Shown here: positions 1 through 6,991 of the stretch, piece after piece
Numbering within the stretch: position 1 is the first letter of the stretch
How the letters are laid out: every line of letters starts with the position of its first letter
Origin: Methyloprofundus sp.
GTDB taxonomy: Bacteria; Pseudomonadota; Gammaproteobacteria; Methylococcales; Methylomonadaceae
NCBI GenBank assembly: GCA_030636485.1
Contig: DAOVWV010000040.1
Span: 1-8,732, forward strand
DNA: 8,732 bases
Direction of reading: 5' to 3'
Notes under the pieces: generated by a model
Seen by the model: the letters and a program-made list of their open reading frames with translations, nothing else
What the model was told of the DNA's origin: nothing
The model's database searches: none
Made by a program: the position numbers and the translations under genes

Positions 1-3000
1 GATAGTCTTATTGCATGCCTGGAGATACACGGAACATGAATTGCAGTTACACAAGATTGCCAAACAGATAGGGTTTACGCAGATTTCGCTATCACATCAG
101 GCCAGCCCATTGATGAAAATGGTGAGTCGTGGTGATACCACGGTGGTAGATGCCTACTTATCGCCATTATTAAAACGCTATGTCCAACAGGTTGCCGCAG
201 GCTTACAAAATAATGGCAACGAGGATTGCCGTTTATTGTTTATGCAATCCAGTGGTGGATTGATTGCCGCAAACCGCTTTCAAGGCAAGGATAGTATTTT
301 ATCGGGGCCGGCAGGGGGCATCATTGCGGCGGTCAATATCGCTAAACAGGCAGGTTTCGACAAAATCATCAGTTTTGATATGGGGGGAACTTCAACAGAT
401 GTTGCCCATTATGCGGGAGAGTTGGAACGCAGTTTTGAAACCGAAGTCGCTGGTGTCAGGATGCGTGCGCCTATGATGTCTATTCATACGGTTGCTGCCG
501 GTGGTGGCTCCTTATTGTTTTTTGATGGTATGCGTTATCGGGTTGGGCCAGAGTCAGCGGGGGCAAATCCCGGGCCTGCCTGTTATCGCCGTGGTGGCGC
601 TTTATCGGTAACGGATGCTAATTTAATACTCGGTAAATTGCCGTTATTTCCTAAGGTATTCGGTAAGCAGGGGAACTTGCCGCTGGATAAGGAGCGGGTG
701 CATGAGTTGTTTACCGAGTTGGGGCAGGCAGTTGCGGCGGCAACGGGAAAACTTCAGACACCGGAACAGCTTGCTGAAGGTTTTTTAAAGATTGCCGTGG
801 AAAATATGGCCAATGCCATCAAACGTATCTCGGTACAAAAAGGCTATAACGTTGCGGACTATACTTTATGCTGTTATGGTGCAGCGGCCGGGCAACATGC
901 CTGTCAGGTTGCCGATAGGCTGGCTATGCAACGTATTCTAATACATCCTTTTGCCGGGGTATTATCAGCGTATGGAATGGGACTGGCAGATTTTCGCCTA
1001 TTAAAAACAGCGGCGCTAGAAAAACAGCTGGGTGCCGTTTCCGCCGTTGAACTGCAAAGATTATTAGCCGGTTTGGCAGCAACGGGGCGCGAGGAAATGT
1101 TAGCGCAAGGTGTCACAGCTGAGCAAATTAACACGGAATCACGGCTGCAATTACGTTATTTAGCGACAGACACCGCCTTAGCCGTTGAGTTTGCAGATAA
1201 AACCACGATGCTTGCCGAGTTTGAAAGCAAATACCGGCAGCAATTTGGTTTTATTTATCCCGATAAGCCAATTGTGGTTGAGTCTTTGCTGGTGGAAGTG
1301 ATCGGTGTTAATCAAGCGCTAGAGGATGATGTGAGTGAGGTTCAGCTCAGCCTCGCTTTGTCGCCAGAAATGATGCAGCCAATATTTTGTGCCGGACAAT
1401 GGTATTCGGCTCCCGTGTATCGGCGTGAGCATATTCCCAGTGATAGTATTATTAAAGCACCTGCCATTATTGTCGAAGCGACAGGTACCACTGTTATCGA
1501 ATTAGGCTGGCAGGCTGAGCTCAATGCGCAGAAGCAGTTAGTATTGACGCGTTACCAGCCTTTGGTACAGCAACAAGCGGTTGGTACCTCCGTTGATCCT
1601 ATTATGCTGGAAATTTTCAATAAGCTGTTTATGTCGATAGCCGAGCAAATGGGCTATGTATTACAGAATACCGCTTACTCGGTCAATATTAAGGAGCGTC
1701 TGGATTTTTCCTGTGCGATTTTTAATCATCTGGGGGAATTGGTTGCCAATGCCCCGCATATTCCTGTGCATTTAGGCTCTATGGGGGAGTCGGTGCTGGC
1801 CTTGTTGGCGAGCCAGAATAATAATATGCACCCAGGTGATGTATTTTTAATAAATTCACCTTATCAGGGCGGAACCCATCTGCCGGATATTACCGTGATT
1901 ACGCCTATTTTTGTGCAGCAGAAATGCCTGTTCTTTGTCGCCTCGCGTGGTCATCATGCGGATATAGGAGGAATAACTCCAGGGTCTATGCCATCGAATA
2001 GTACTGTCATTCAGCAGGAAGGTCTGATCAGTGATGGGTTGAAAATTGTTGCGCAGGGGGAGTTGCAACAAGAGGCGATATTGGACTGGCTGAACAGCGG
2101 TGATTATCCCGCGCGTAACCCTCAGCAAAATATGGCTGATTTACAGGCACAGATAGCGGCCAATGAAAAAGGTGTGCGTGAATTAGCTCAAATGGTCGAG
2201 CAATATTCGTTAGCGACAGTGCAGTCGTATATGCAGCATGTACAGGATAATGCGGCAGAATGTGTGCGTCAGGTACTCGCGGATTTAAAGGGCGGGAGCT
2301 TCTGTTATGCAATGGATAATGGTGCGCAAATAGCGGTCAATATCACGGTGGATCAACAGCAACGACGGGCAAGGGTTGATTTTAGCGGAACCAGTGCGCA
2401 GCAAGAAAATAACTTCAATGCACCTGCAGCGGTGTGTAAAGCGGCGGTACTCTATGTGTTTAGAACCTTGGTGGCGGATGATATTCCTCTCAATGCAGGG
2501 TGTTTGCAGGCACTGGATATTATTATTCCTGAACATTCGATGTTAAATCCGCAATATCCAGCGGCTGTCGTTGCAGGGAATGTCGAAACCTCGCAGTATA
2601 TTGTTGATGCGCTGTATGGTGCGCTGGGTATATTAGCTGGTTCGCAAGGCACGATGAATAATTTGACCTTTGGTAATGAAAACTACCAGTATTATGAAAC
2701 CATTTGCGGTGGTGCCGGGGCGGGAGAAGGCTTTGATGGTTGTGATGCAGTGCATACGCATATGACCAATTCACGCATGACCGATCCTGAAGTATTGGAG
2801 TGGCGTTTTCCGGTGCGCCTGGAAGAATTTTCGATACGTCGCAATAGTGGTGGACAAGGCAAATACAGCGGGGGGAATGGTGTTATCCGGCGGATACGCT
2901 TTTTAGAACCGATGACAGTGAATATTTTATCCAGCCATCGTTTGTATCCTGCATTCGGAATGGCAGGTGGCGAGGCGGGCAAGGTGGGGAGTAACCAGCT

Positions 3001-3112
3001 TTTTTATGCCAATGGGATTAAAGAAGAATTGGCTGGGCAAAGTCAGCTTACAGTCAGGGCAGGGGATGTATTACAGATTGAAACGCCGGGTGGCGGTGGT
3101 TACGGTGTATAA
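1..3112 (+). CDS. oplAH: 5-oxoprolinase, fused HyuA/HyuB type (5' truncated)
   Basis: Partial gene. The reading frame is open from base 2 to the window edge and ends at TAA 3110-3112. A TTG at 11 is not the real start, because the residues before it (IVLLHAWRY...) already fit the family. About 1036 codons are visible, against roughly 1200 for whole fused 5-oxoprolinases, so about 170 N-terminal residues are missing. Counting from base 11, the HyuA half shows SRGDTTVVDAYLSP near residue 39 and the phosphate-binding-like SFDMGGTSTDV at 121-131. The HyuB half begins near residue 529 (DPIMLEIFNKL) and carries RGHHADIGGITPGSMP near 646. The glycine-rich GGGGYG end is typical. The known family reaction is ATP-dependent opening of 5-oxo-L-proline to L-glutamate in the cytoplasm, salvaging pyroglutamate from glutathione or peptide turnover. 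A related hydantoinase or lactamase activity cannot be excluded from sequence alone. It is the last gene of its unit here, with a terminator-like hairpin 15 bases after the stop. Confidence 0.92.
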   Translation, partial: IVLLHAWRYTEHELQLHKIAKQIGFTQISLSHQASPLMKMVSRGDTTVVDAYLSPLLKRYVQQVAAGLQNNGNEDCRLLFMQSSGGLIAANRFQGKDSILSGPAGGIIAAVNIAKQAGFDKIISFDMGGTSTDVAHYAGELERSFETEVAGVRMRAPMMSIHTVAAGGGSLLFFDGMRYRVGPESAGANPGPACYRRGGALSVTDANLILGKLPLFPKVFGKQGNLPLDKERVHELFTELGQAVAAATGKLQTPEQLAEGFLKIAVENMANAIKRISVQKGYNVADYTLCCYGAAAGQHACQVADRLAMQRILIHPFAGVLSAYGMGLADFRLLKTAALEKQLGAVSAVELQRLLAGLAATGREEMLAQGVTAEQINTESRLQLRYLATDTALAVEFADKTTMLAEFESKYRQQFGFIYPDKPIVVESLLVEVIGVNQALEDDVSEVQLSLALSPEMMQPIFCAGQWYSAPVYRREHIPSDSIIKAPAIIVEATGTTVIELGWQAELNAQKQLVLTRYQPLVQQQAVGTSVDPIMLEIFNKLFMSIAEQMGYVLQNTAYSVNIKERLDFSCAIFNHLGELVANAPHIPVHLGSMGESVLALLASQNNNMHPGDVFLINSPYQGGTHLPDITVITPIFVQQKCLFFVASRGHHADIGGITPGSMPSNSTVIQQEGLISDGLKIVAQGELQQEAILDWLNSGDYPARNPQQNMADLQAQIAANEKGVRELAQMVEQYSLATVQSYMQHVQDNAAECVRQVLADLKGGSFCYAMDNGAQIAVNITVDQQQRRARVDFSGTSAQQENNFNAPAAVCKAAVLYVFRTLVADDIPLNAGCLQALDIIIPEHSMLNPQYPAAVVAGNVETSQYIVDALYGALGILAGSQGTMNNLTFGNENYQYYETICGGAGAGEGFDGCDAVHTHMTNSRMTDPEVLEWRFPVRLEEFSIRRNSGGQGKYSGGNGVIRRIRFLEPMTVNILSSHRLYPAFGMAGGEAGKVGSNQLFYANGIKEELAGQSQLTVRAGDVLQIETPGGGGYGV

Positions 3113-3125
3113 ATGCTTTAGAAAG

Positions 3126-3175
3126 CCGAGAGAAATGCCCTTTAGTATTAGAGCATATCTCTCTGGTTTTGCTTT
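3126..3175 (+). terminator. candidate Rho-independent terminator after 5-oxoprolinase
   Basis: The arms GAGAGAAATGC (3128-3138) and GCATATCTCTC (3153-3163) pair at 10 of 11 positions around a 14-nt loop. Skipping one bulged T (3164), two more G-C pairs close the base (3126-3127 with 3165-3166). TTTTGCTTT follows at once on the plus strand. The position just after the 5-oxoprolinase stop fits. The long loop and internal A-A mismatch lower confidence. Confidence 0.45.
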
Positions 3176-3199
3176 CCTCCCCGTTGAGAAAGGGGAGGA
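3175..3199. repeat. perfect 8-bp hairpin in the convergent gap
   Basis: TCCTCCCC (3175-3182) and GGGGAGGA (3192-3199) are perfect inverted copies around a 9-nt loop. The hairpin lies between the end of the plus-strand 5-oxoprolinase and the end of the minus-strand small gene. Neither side has a good T-run, so it is not a canonical intrinsic terminator. It may be a transcript-end stabiliser or one copy of a dispersed palindromic element. Confidence 0.4.
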
Positions 3200-3229
3200 G
3201 CGCTTACCTTTGATTCTGTTGAATGATGC

Positions 3230-3436
3230 TTATTTACACTTTACGTAAGCAACTTCGATACCTTTTTTTCTCATGCGGTCTTTGGCTTTTGTTTCAGCAA
3301 CAGCGGCTTTTGCAGCATTAACTATAATTGATGGCTCTATGGCAGCGGTATCAGTGTAGCCAGTACATTGAAATGGTTTAGCGTATGAAACACTGGTTAC
3401 TAAGGCTAATGCCAAACCTGCAATAATTTTTTTCAT
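3230..3436 (-). CDS. small secreted protein of unknown function, two cysteines
   Basis: 68 residues starting at ATG 3436-3434. The upstream GGAGAG lies 6 nt from the ATG, a good ribosome-binding site. The first 19 residues form a clear Sec signal peptide: MKK, a hydrophobic stretch IIAGLALALV, then SYA before the predicted cut, leaving about 49 mature residues. Cys24 near the mature N-terminus and Cys67 next to the C-terminus could form a disulfide in the periplasm. The middle is alanine-rich and probably helical (about 39-58) and turns basic (KAKDRMRKKG). I do not recognise the family and assign no function. The gene stands alone, with a strong promoter just upstream and a possible operator. 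The start, signal peptide, RBS and promoter together make a real gene likely despite its size. Confidence 0.8.
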   Translation of the reverse strand: MKKIIAGLALALVTSVSYAKPFQCTGYTDTAAIEPSIIVNAAKAAVAETKAKDRMRKKGIEVAYVKCK

Positions 3437-3458
3437 TTTAATCTCTCCATGCCCTTGA

Positions 3459-3488
3459 ATTATAGTGACCAGACATTGGGCATATCAA
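3459..3488 (-). promoter_or_regulatory. sigma70-type promoter of the small secreted protein gene
   Basis: Read on the minus strand, TTGATA (3488-3483) matches the -35 consensus at 5 of 6 bases. TATAAT (3464-3459) is a perfect -10 box, and the spacer is 18 bp. Transcription would start near 3452, giving a leader of about 16 nt that contains the GGAGAG ribosome-binding site. This is the best promoter match in the window. Confidence 0.7.
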
Positions 3489-3496
3489 ATGTCCGG
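3469..3496. promoter_or_regulatory. candidate operator dyad over the -35 region
   Basis: CC-A-GACATT (3469-3477) and AATGTC-C-GG (3488-3496) form an inverted repeat with one mismatched pair and a 10-base centre. The 28-bp dyad covers the -35 box and part of the spacer of the minus-strand promoter, where a dimeric repressor would block RNA polymerase. I do not recognise the regulator. A chance palindrome is possible. Confidence 0.4.
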
Positions 3497-3607
3497 CATA
3501 AAGGAATAACCTTGTCGCTTTCTCTATGTATTATATCTGAACGCTGAAACCGATGCTTGTGCTTAAAAAACTTTTAATAACAATAAAATAAAGGTTTTTA
3601 CAGGTGG

Positions 3608-3635
3608 TTGATATTTTACCAGTCTACTATATAAG
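3608..3635 (+). promoter_or_regulatory. candidate orphan promoter
   Basis: TTGATA (3608-3613) and TATAAG (3630-3635) each match the sigma70 boxes at 5 of 6 bases with a 16-bp spacer. Predicted start is near 3642. No protein gene begins soon after, and a terminator-like hairpin follows at 3774-3802. The surroundings are AT-rich, where chance matches are common. It could instead drive the kinase/phosphatase gene with a leader of about 330 nt. Confidence 0.35.
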
Positions 3636-3741
3636 AGTTTTGTATTATAGCTTTATTCATAGCAGTATAGATATTTAATTATACTTCGCGCGGTCATGCT
3701 TGCGGTTTTTATAGCGAGTTGTTTTGCCCCGAGCAATGCCG

Positions 3742-3760
3742 CCCCGTACTTGATACGGGG
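3742..3760. repeat. REP-like palindrome
   Basis: CCCCGTA (3742-3748) and TACGGGG (3754-3760) are perfect inverted copies around the 5-nt loop CTTGA. Palindromes of this CCCCGTA/TACGGGG form occur as dispersed intergenic repeats in many proteobacterial genomes, by my recollection. Only one copy is in this window, so repeat status is inferred. Confidence 0.45.
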
Positions 3761-3773
3761 GGAGGGCTGAAAT

Positions 3774-3808
3774 AGGCGCATAGCCAGTTATGCGCCTGTT
3801 TTACTTTG
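3774..3808 (+). terminator. candidate Rho-independent terminator with no gene upstream
   Basis: AGGCGCATA (3774-3782) and TATGCGCCT (3789-3797) form a perfect 9-bp GC-rich stem with a 6-nt loop, followed by GTTTTACTTT on the plus strand. The shape is a good intrinsic terminator. No plus-strand protein gene lies between the 5-oxoprolinase terminator and this point, so it either ends a small RNA or acts as an attenuator in the leader of the following operon. Confidence 0.5.
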
Positions 3809-3835
3809 GTTCGTAAGGAATTCAGTATGTTATAA

Positions 3836-3861
3836 ACTCCGCAGCTATAACTGCGCGGAGT
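3836..3861. repeat. leader hairpin
   Basis: ACTCCGC (3836-3842) pairs perfectly with GCGGAGT (3855-3861). An inner AG/CT pair closes a 6-nt loop, with GC bulged at 3853-3854. It ends exactly where TATAAT (3861-3866) begins. No T-run follows directly, so I do not call a terminator. Confidence 0.35.
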
Positions 3862-3912
3862 ATAATATGAGCTGGGGTTTTCGTCATTTCTATATGCAGG
3901 TATGAATAGACG

Positions 3913-3930
3913 AGCCTAGAGGCGTAGGCT
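3913..3930. repeat. small hairpin 41 bases before the kinase/phosphatase start
   Basis: AGCCTA (3913-3918) and TAGGCT (3925-3930) form a perfect 6-bp stem around GAGGCG. It would lie in the untranslated leader of the kinase/phosphatase mRNA. Any regulatory role is speculative. Confidence 0.3.
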
Positions 3931-3971
3931 TTAGCTTACACGATTCGCAATTAGCATAAACCAGATAGATC

Positions 3972-5702
3972 ATGACAACACAGACACTTAAAATATCCAT
4001 TGGTTCCTCTACTGATAAAGGGATCAAAGCCAGAAACGAAGATTTTTTAGGCGCGATAATACCTGAAGATGGGCCGTTGATGCATAAAGGTATTGCGGCT
4101 GCCATTGCCGATGGCATGAGTGCCAGTGATGCAGGGCATGAAGCAAGTCATTGCTGTGTGGCCAGTTTTTTAAGTGATTATTACAGTACGCCTGACTCCT
4201 GGTCAGTCAAGCAGGCCGGACAGAAAATCCTTTCTGCAACCAATTCCTGGTTATTCAGCCAGGGACAGCAACGTTATCACTCCGGAAAAGGCATGGTGAG
4301 CACTTTAAGTATTCTGGTGCTTAAATCTAATACAGCGCATATTTTCCATATTGGTGACTCAAGAATATATCGTTTGCGGCAGGGGAATTTAGAGCAAATG
4401 ACGCGTGATCATCGAGTCTGGGTGTCAGAAAAAAGTTATTTAAACCGTGCAATGGGTATAGAGCCACGCTTGGAAGTGGACTATAAAGCATTTCCTCTGG
4501 AACAGGGGGATATGTTCTTTGCCAGCACCGATGGTGTACATGATTTTATTGGCGAAAAAGAGCTTAAATCATTGCTGCAATCGGGAGAGGATTTAGAGCA
4601 AATAGTGCAGGATATTGTACAGCAGGCAAGTGATAATCACAGCGATGATAATCTGAGTTGTCAGCTGATTAGAATTGATGAAATACCGCTAGCCAAGGAG
4701 GATGAGGTATTACGCCGCTATACTAATTTGCCTTTCCCACCCGTTTTAGATGTCGGTATGCTGCTGGATGCCTATAAAATCGAAGCGGAATTACACGCCA
4801 GTACGCGTACCCAGATTTATCGTGCGTTAGATACTAAAACCAATACGCAGGTTATTTTAAAAACGCCCTCCATTTTACATGACGATGACACTCATTATAT
4901 AGAGCATTTTTTGCATGAAGAATGGGCAGGAAAACGCATTAGCCATGAGAACGTACTCAAGGTATTGGATACGGACAGGGTAAAGACATGTATTTATTAT
5001 GCAACTGAGTATATTGAAGGAGAAACGCTAAGGGAGTGGATGAAGAGCCATCCCAAACCTTATATACGCGAAATTCGCCTGATTCTTGCCCAGATTGCCA
5101 AAGGCTTGCGTGCATTTCACCGTATGGAAATGTTGCATCAGGATTTAAAGCCGGAAAATATTATTATTGATAAGCAAGGTGTCGTCAAAATCATTGATTT
5201 TGGCTCGGTAAAGATAGCGGGAATTACAGAAATGACACCGATGGAGAAGCATGAGGAAAATATTTTAGGGACACTTAATTATACGGCCCCTGAATATCAT
5301 CTTGACCAGCGCGGTACGATAAAATCCGACCTCTATTCCCTGGGGGTGATTGCCTATGAAATGATTAATGGAGCTTTGCCTTATGGCGGGGATATGCCCG
5401 AAAAGCCGGATAAAAAAAACCTGGAAAAACTGCATTATATCCCCAGTTTTCATAAAAACACCATGGTACCTATGTGGATAGATGGTGCTTTGAGAAAGGC
5501 GACAGCCATTAACCCATCAGATCGCTATGATGAAATATCTGAATTTATACATGACTTATCAACACCCAACCCACTGTTTTTGAAAGAAGAGGAGCGAGGG
5601 CTAGCCCTTATTGAGCGCAATCCGCTAATTTTCTGGAAAAGCCTGGTCGGTATACAGCTATTGGCAAATCTGTTTTTGTTATATAAAATGTTTGTTGTGT
5701 AA
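3972..5702 (+). CDS. bifunctional PP2C phosphatase / Ser-Thr protein kinase, membrane-anchored
   Basis: 576 residues from ATG 3972. An in-frame TAG at 3966-3968 excludes an earlier start, and the ribosome-binding site is weak. Residues about 7-236 form a PP2C-type phosphatase with the metal-binding pattern RNED (Asp24), ADGM (Asp47), GDSRIYRLR (from 128), STDGV (Asp187) and DDN (225-227). Residues about 265-530 form a eukaryotic-like kinase with Lys297 (VILK), catalytic-loop HQDLKPEN (389-396, Asp391), DFG (409-411), APE (439-441) and SDLYSLG. The glycine loop is degenerate and HRD reads HQD. I recall both in the related PA1782-type proteins, so they need not mean inactivity. A hydrophobic C-terminus (about 553-572) anchors it in the inner membrane, with both domains in the cytoplasm. 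It presumably phosphorylates and dephosphorylates Ser/Thr on an unknown partner. The relative I know sits in a nitrate-assimilation cluster, whereas this one precedes sulfite oxidase genes by 38 nt. Confidence 0.93.
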   Translation: MTTQTLKISIGSSTDKGIKARNEDFLGAIIPEDGPLMHKGIAAAIADGMSASDAGHEASHCCVASFLSDYYSTPDSWSVKQAGQKILSATNSWLFSQGQQRYHSGKGMVSTLSILVLKSNTAHIFHIGDSRIYRLRQGNLEQMTRDHRVWVSEKSYLNRAMGIEPRLEVDYKAFPLEQGDMFFASTDGVHDFIGEKELKSLLQSGEDLEQIVQDIVQQASDNHSDDNLSCQLIRIDEIPLAKEDEVLRRYTNLPFPPVLDVGMLLDAYKIEAELHASTRTQIYRALDTKTNTQVILKTPSILHDDDTHYIEHFLHEEWAGKRISHENVLKVLDTDRVKTCIYYATEYIEGETLREWMKSHPKPYIREIRLILAQIAKGLRAFHRMEMLHQDLKPENIIIDKQGVVKIIDFGSVKIAGITEMTPMEKHEENILGTLNYTAPEYHLDQRGTIKSDLYSLGVIAYEMINGALPYGGDMPEKPDKKNLEKLHYIPSFHKNTMVPMWIDGALRKATAINPSDRYDEISEFIHDLSTPNPLFLKEEERGLALIERNPLIFWKSLVGIQLLANLFLLYKMFVV

Positions 5703-5740
5703 GGAACAAGAATTCATTCATCATCAAGGGAGTCGTTTAT

Positions 5741-6982
5741 ATGACTGATAACAATAATAAAACCGTCATCTCACGCCGTAACTTTATGCGTAACGCCGGC
5801 GCACTTGCTTTGGCAGCATCGCCAATACTTAGTCGCGCGGCGACAGAAACAGGGGAGGGTGTCACTTTTGCGGGGGGCACTCGCCCATTGGTGCAGTTTC
5901 CAGAAAAACGTAAGCTGATTCTGGTGCATAGTCGACCGCCACATCTGGAAACGCCTTTCAGTGTTTATAATGAAGGTGTGATTACTGCAAATGATGCTTT
6001 TTACGTACGCTATCACCTGGCTAACTTTCCTACCTCTATAGATCTCGCAGATTATCGCCTGACCATCAGAGGTGCGGTCAATAAACCATTGAGCCTATCG
6101 CTTAAGGAACTCAAATCACTGGCGCAACACGTTGATGTCGTTGCAGTCAATCAATGCTCGGGTAATAGTCGTGGTTTCTCATCGCCACGAGTATTCGGTG
6201 CTCAGTTAAGCAATGGGGCGATGGGGAATGCACGCTGGACTGGCATACCACTTAAGGCATTGCTGGAAAAAGCGGGGGTGCAGAGTGATGCCCGGCAGCT
6301 TGTTTTTAATGGCTTGGATAAACCGGTGCTACCAGGTACGCCGGATTTTCGCAAGGCACTTGATATTGAGCATGCGCTCAGTGCTGAACCAATACTCGCC
6401 TGGGGGATGAATGGTGAAGATCTGCCGTTTTTGAATGGCTATCCGCTGAAGTTGATTGTACCCGGCTATTTTGGAACCTACTGGGTTAAGCATTTATCGG
6501 ACATTGTGGTGTTAGACCATGCTTTCAAAGGGCATAATGCTTTTTATATGAACAAAGCTTATCGGGTGCCTGATAATGATTGCATGTGTGTGGCTCCAGG
6601 GACAGTCGCTGCAAAAACACGGCCTATTTCCACTTTAGCAGTACGTAGCTTTATTACCAGTGTGACCCAAGGCGGACATTTGCCTGTCGGCCGCCGAGTC
6701 GAGTTGAAAGGTATTGCTTTTGATAGTGGTGCAGGGCTGAAAGCAGTGGATGTTTCTGTTGATGGAGGGCGGACATGGAGAGCTGCGACATTGGGTGAAA
6801 ACCTGGGACGTTTTTCATTTCGTGAATGGAAATTGGCCACGACTTTTGCGCATAAGGGGAATGCCGTGCTTATGGTACGTGCCAGTAATAGAAAGGGTGA
6901 AGTGCAGCCACTTAAGGCCGACTGGAACCCCGCCGGGTATCGTCGTCATGCCATTGAATCAACGCCAGTCACTATTATTTGA
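5741..6982 (+). CDS. sorA: Tat-exported molybdopterin sulfite oxidase (SorA type)
   Basis: 413 residues. AAGGGAG (5726-5732) lies 8 nt before ATG 5741, a strong ribosome-binding site. SRRNFM (11-16) plus the hydrophobic ALALAASPIL is a twin-arginine signal, so the folded enzyme goes to the periplasm with its cofactor. The molybdenum domain (about 70-290) has VRYHL (89-93), VNQCSGNSRG with Cys139 as the predicted molybdenum thiolate ligand, GNARWTG (162-168) and GYFGTYWVKHLSDI (242-255). The C-terminal dimerisation domain (about 295-400) shows VRSFIT and VDGGRTW. The family reaction is sulfite plus water to sulfate, with two electrons passed to cytochrome c. The cytochrome gene directly downstream supports SorA over a haem-fused enzyme. 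SoxC and other sulfite-oxidase-fold enzymes are related, but the CSGNSRG and GAMGNARWTG sequences favour the SorA group. Substrate is inferred from family. A CMC pair at 281-283 is present, with no known role here. Confidence 0.9.
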   Translation: MTDNNNKTVISRRNFMRNAGALALAASPILSRAATETGEGVTFAGGTRPLVQFPEKRKLILVHSRPPHLETPFSVYNEGVITANDAFYVRYHLANFPTSIDLADYRLTIRGAVNKPLSLSLKELKSLAQHVDVVAVNQCSGNSRGFSSPRVFGAQLSNGAMGNARWTGIPLKALLEKAGVQSDARQLVFNGLDKPVLPGTPDFRKALDIEHALSAEPILAWGMNGEDLPFLNGYPLKLIVPGYFGTYWVKHLSDIVVLDHAFKGHNAFYMNKAYRVPDNDCMCVAPGTVAAKTRPISTLAVRSFITSVTQGGHLPVGRRVELKGIAFDSGAGLKAVDVSVDGGRTWRAATLGENLGRFSFREWKLATTFAHKGNAVLMVRASNRKGEVQPLKADWNPAGYRRHAIESTPVTII

Positions 6983-6991
6983 GGTAGTATG

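Larger units (their letters stand above)
3437..3971. other. 535-base structured spacer without a protein gene
   Basis: No ORF here has convincing protein features. The part next to the small gene holds its promoter and dyad. Bases 3560-3690 are very AT-rich with several -10-like strings. Bases 3742-3930 contain four hairpins, at 3742-3760, 3774-3797, 3836-3861 and 3913-3930. A perfect TATAAT lies at 3861-3866, about 106 bases before the kinase/phosphatase gene, but no recognisable -35 box sits at the right distance, so I do not call it as a promoter. The spacer must hold the promoter of the three-gene run that follows. Confidence 0.6.

Noticed and set aside
11..13. TTG as the start of the 5-oxoprolinase
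   Set aside because: The frame stays open to base 2 and the residues before TTG (IVLL) continue the family's sequence, so the gene is cut by the window edge.
2967..3248. 93-codon plus-strand ORF across the 5-oxoprolinase end
   Set aside because: It overlaps the conserved C-terminus in another frame, then runs through two hairpins. The product shows no domain-like character and there is no good RBS.
3861..3866. Perfect TATAAT as the promoter of the kinase/phosphatase gene
   Set aside because: No -35-like hexamer occurs 15-19 bp upstream and no extended -10 TG is present. The box also abuts a hairpin. It remains possible with an activator, but I would not call it.
3437..3971. CRISPR array, tRNA or insertion sequence in the long spacer
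   Set aside because: There are no regularly spaced direct repeats, no cloverleaf-like segment and no transposase fragment or flanking target duplication.
3890..4117. 75-codon minus-strand ORF over the kinase/phosphatase start
   Set aside because: It lies antisense to the conserved PP2C N-terminal motifs and its product looks like a mirror of that frame.
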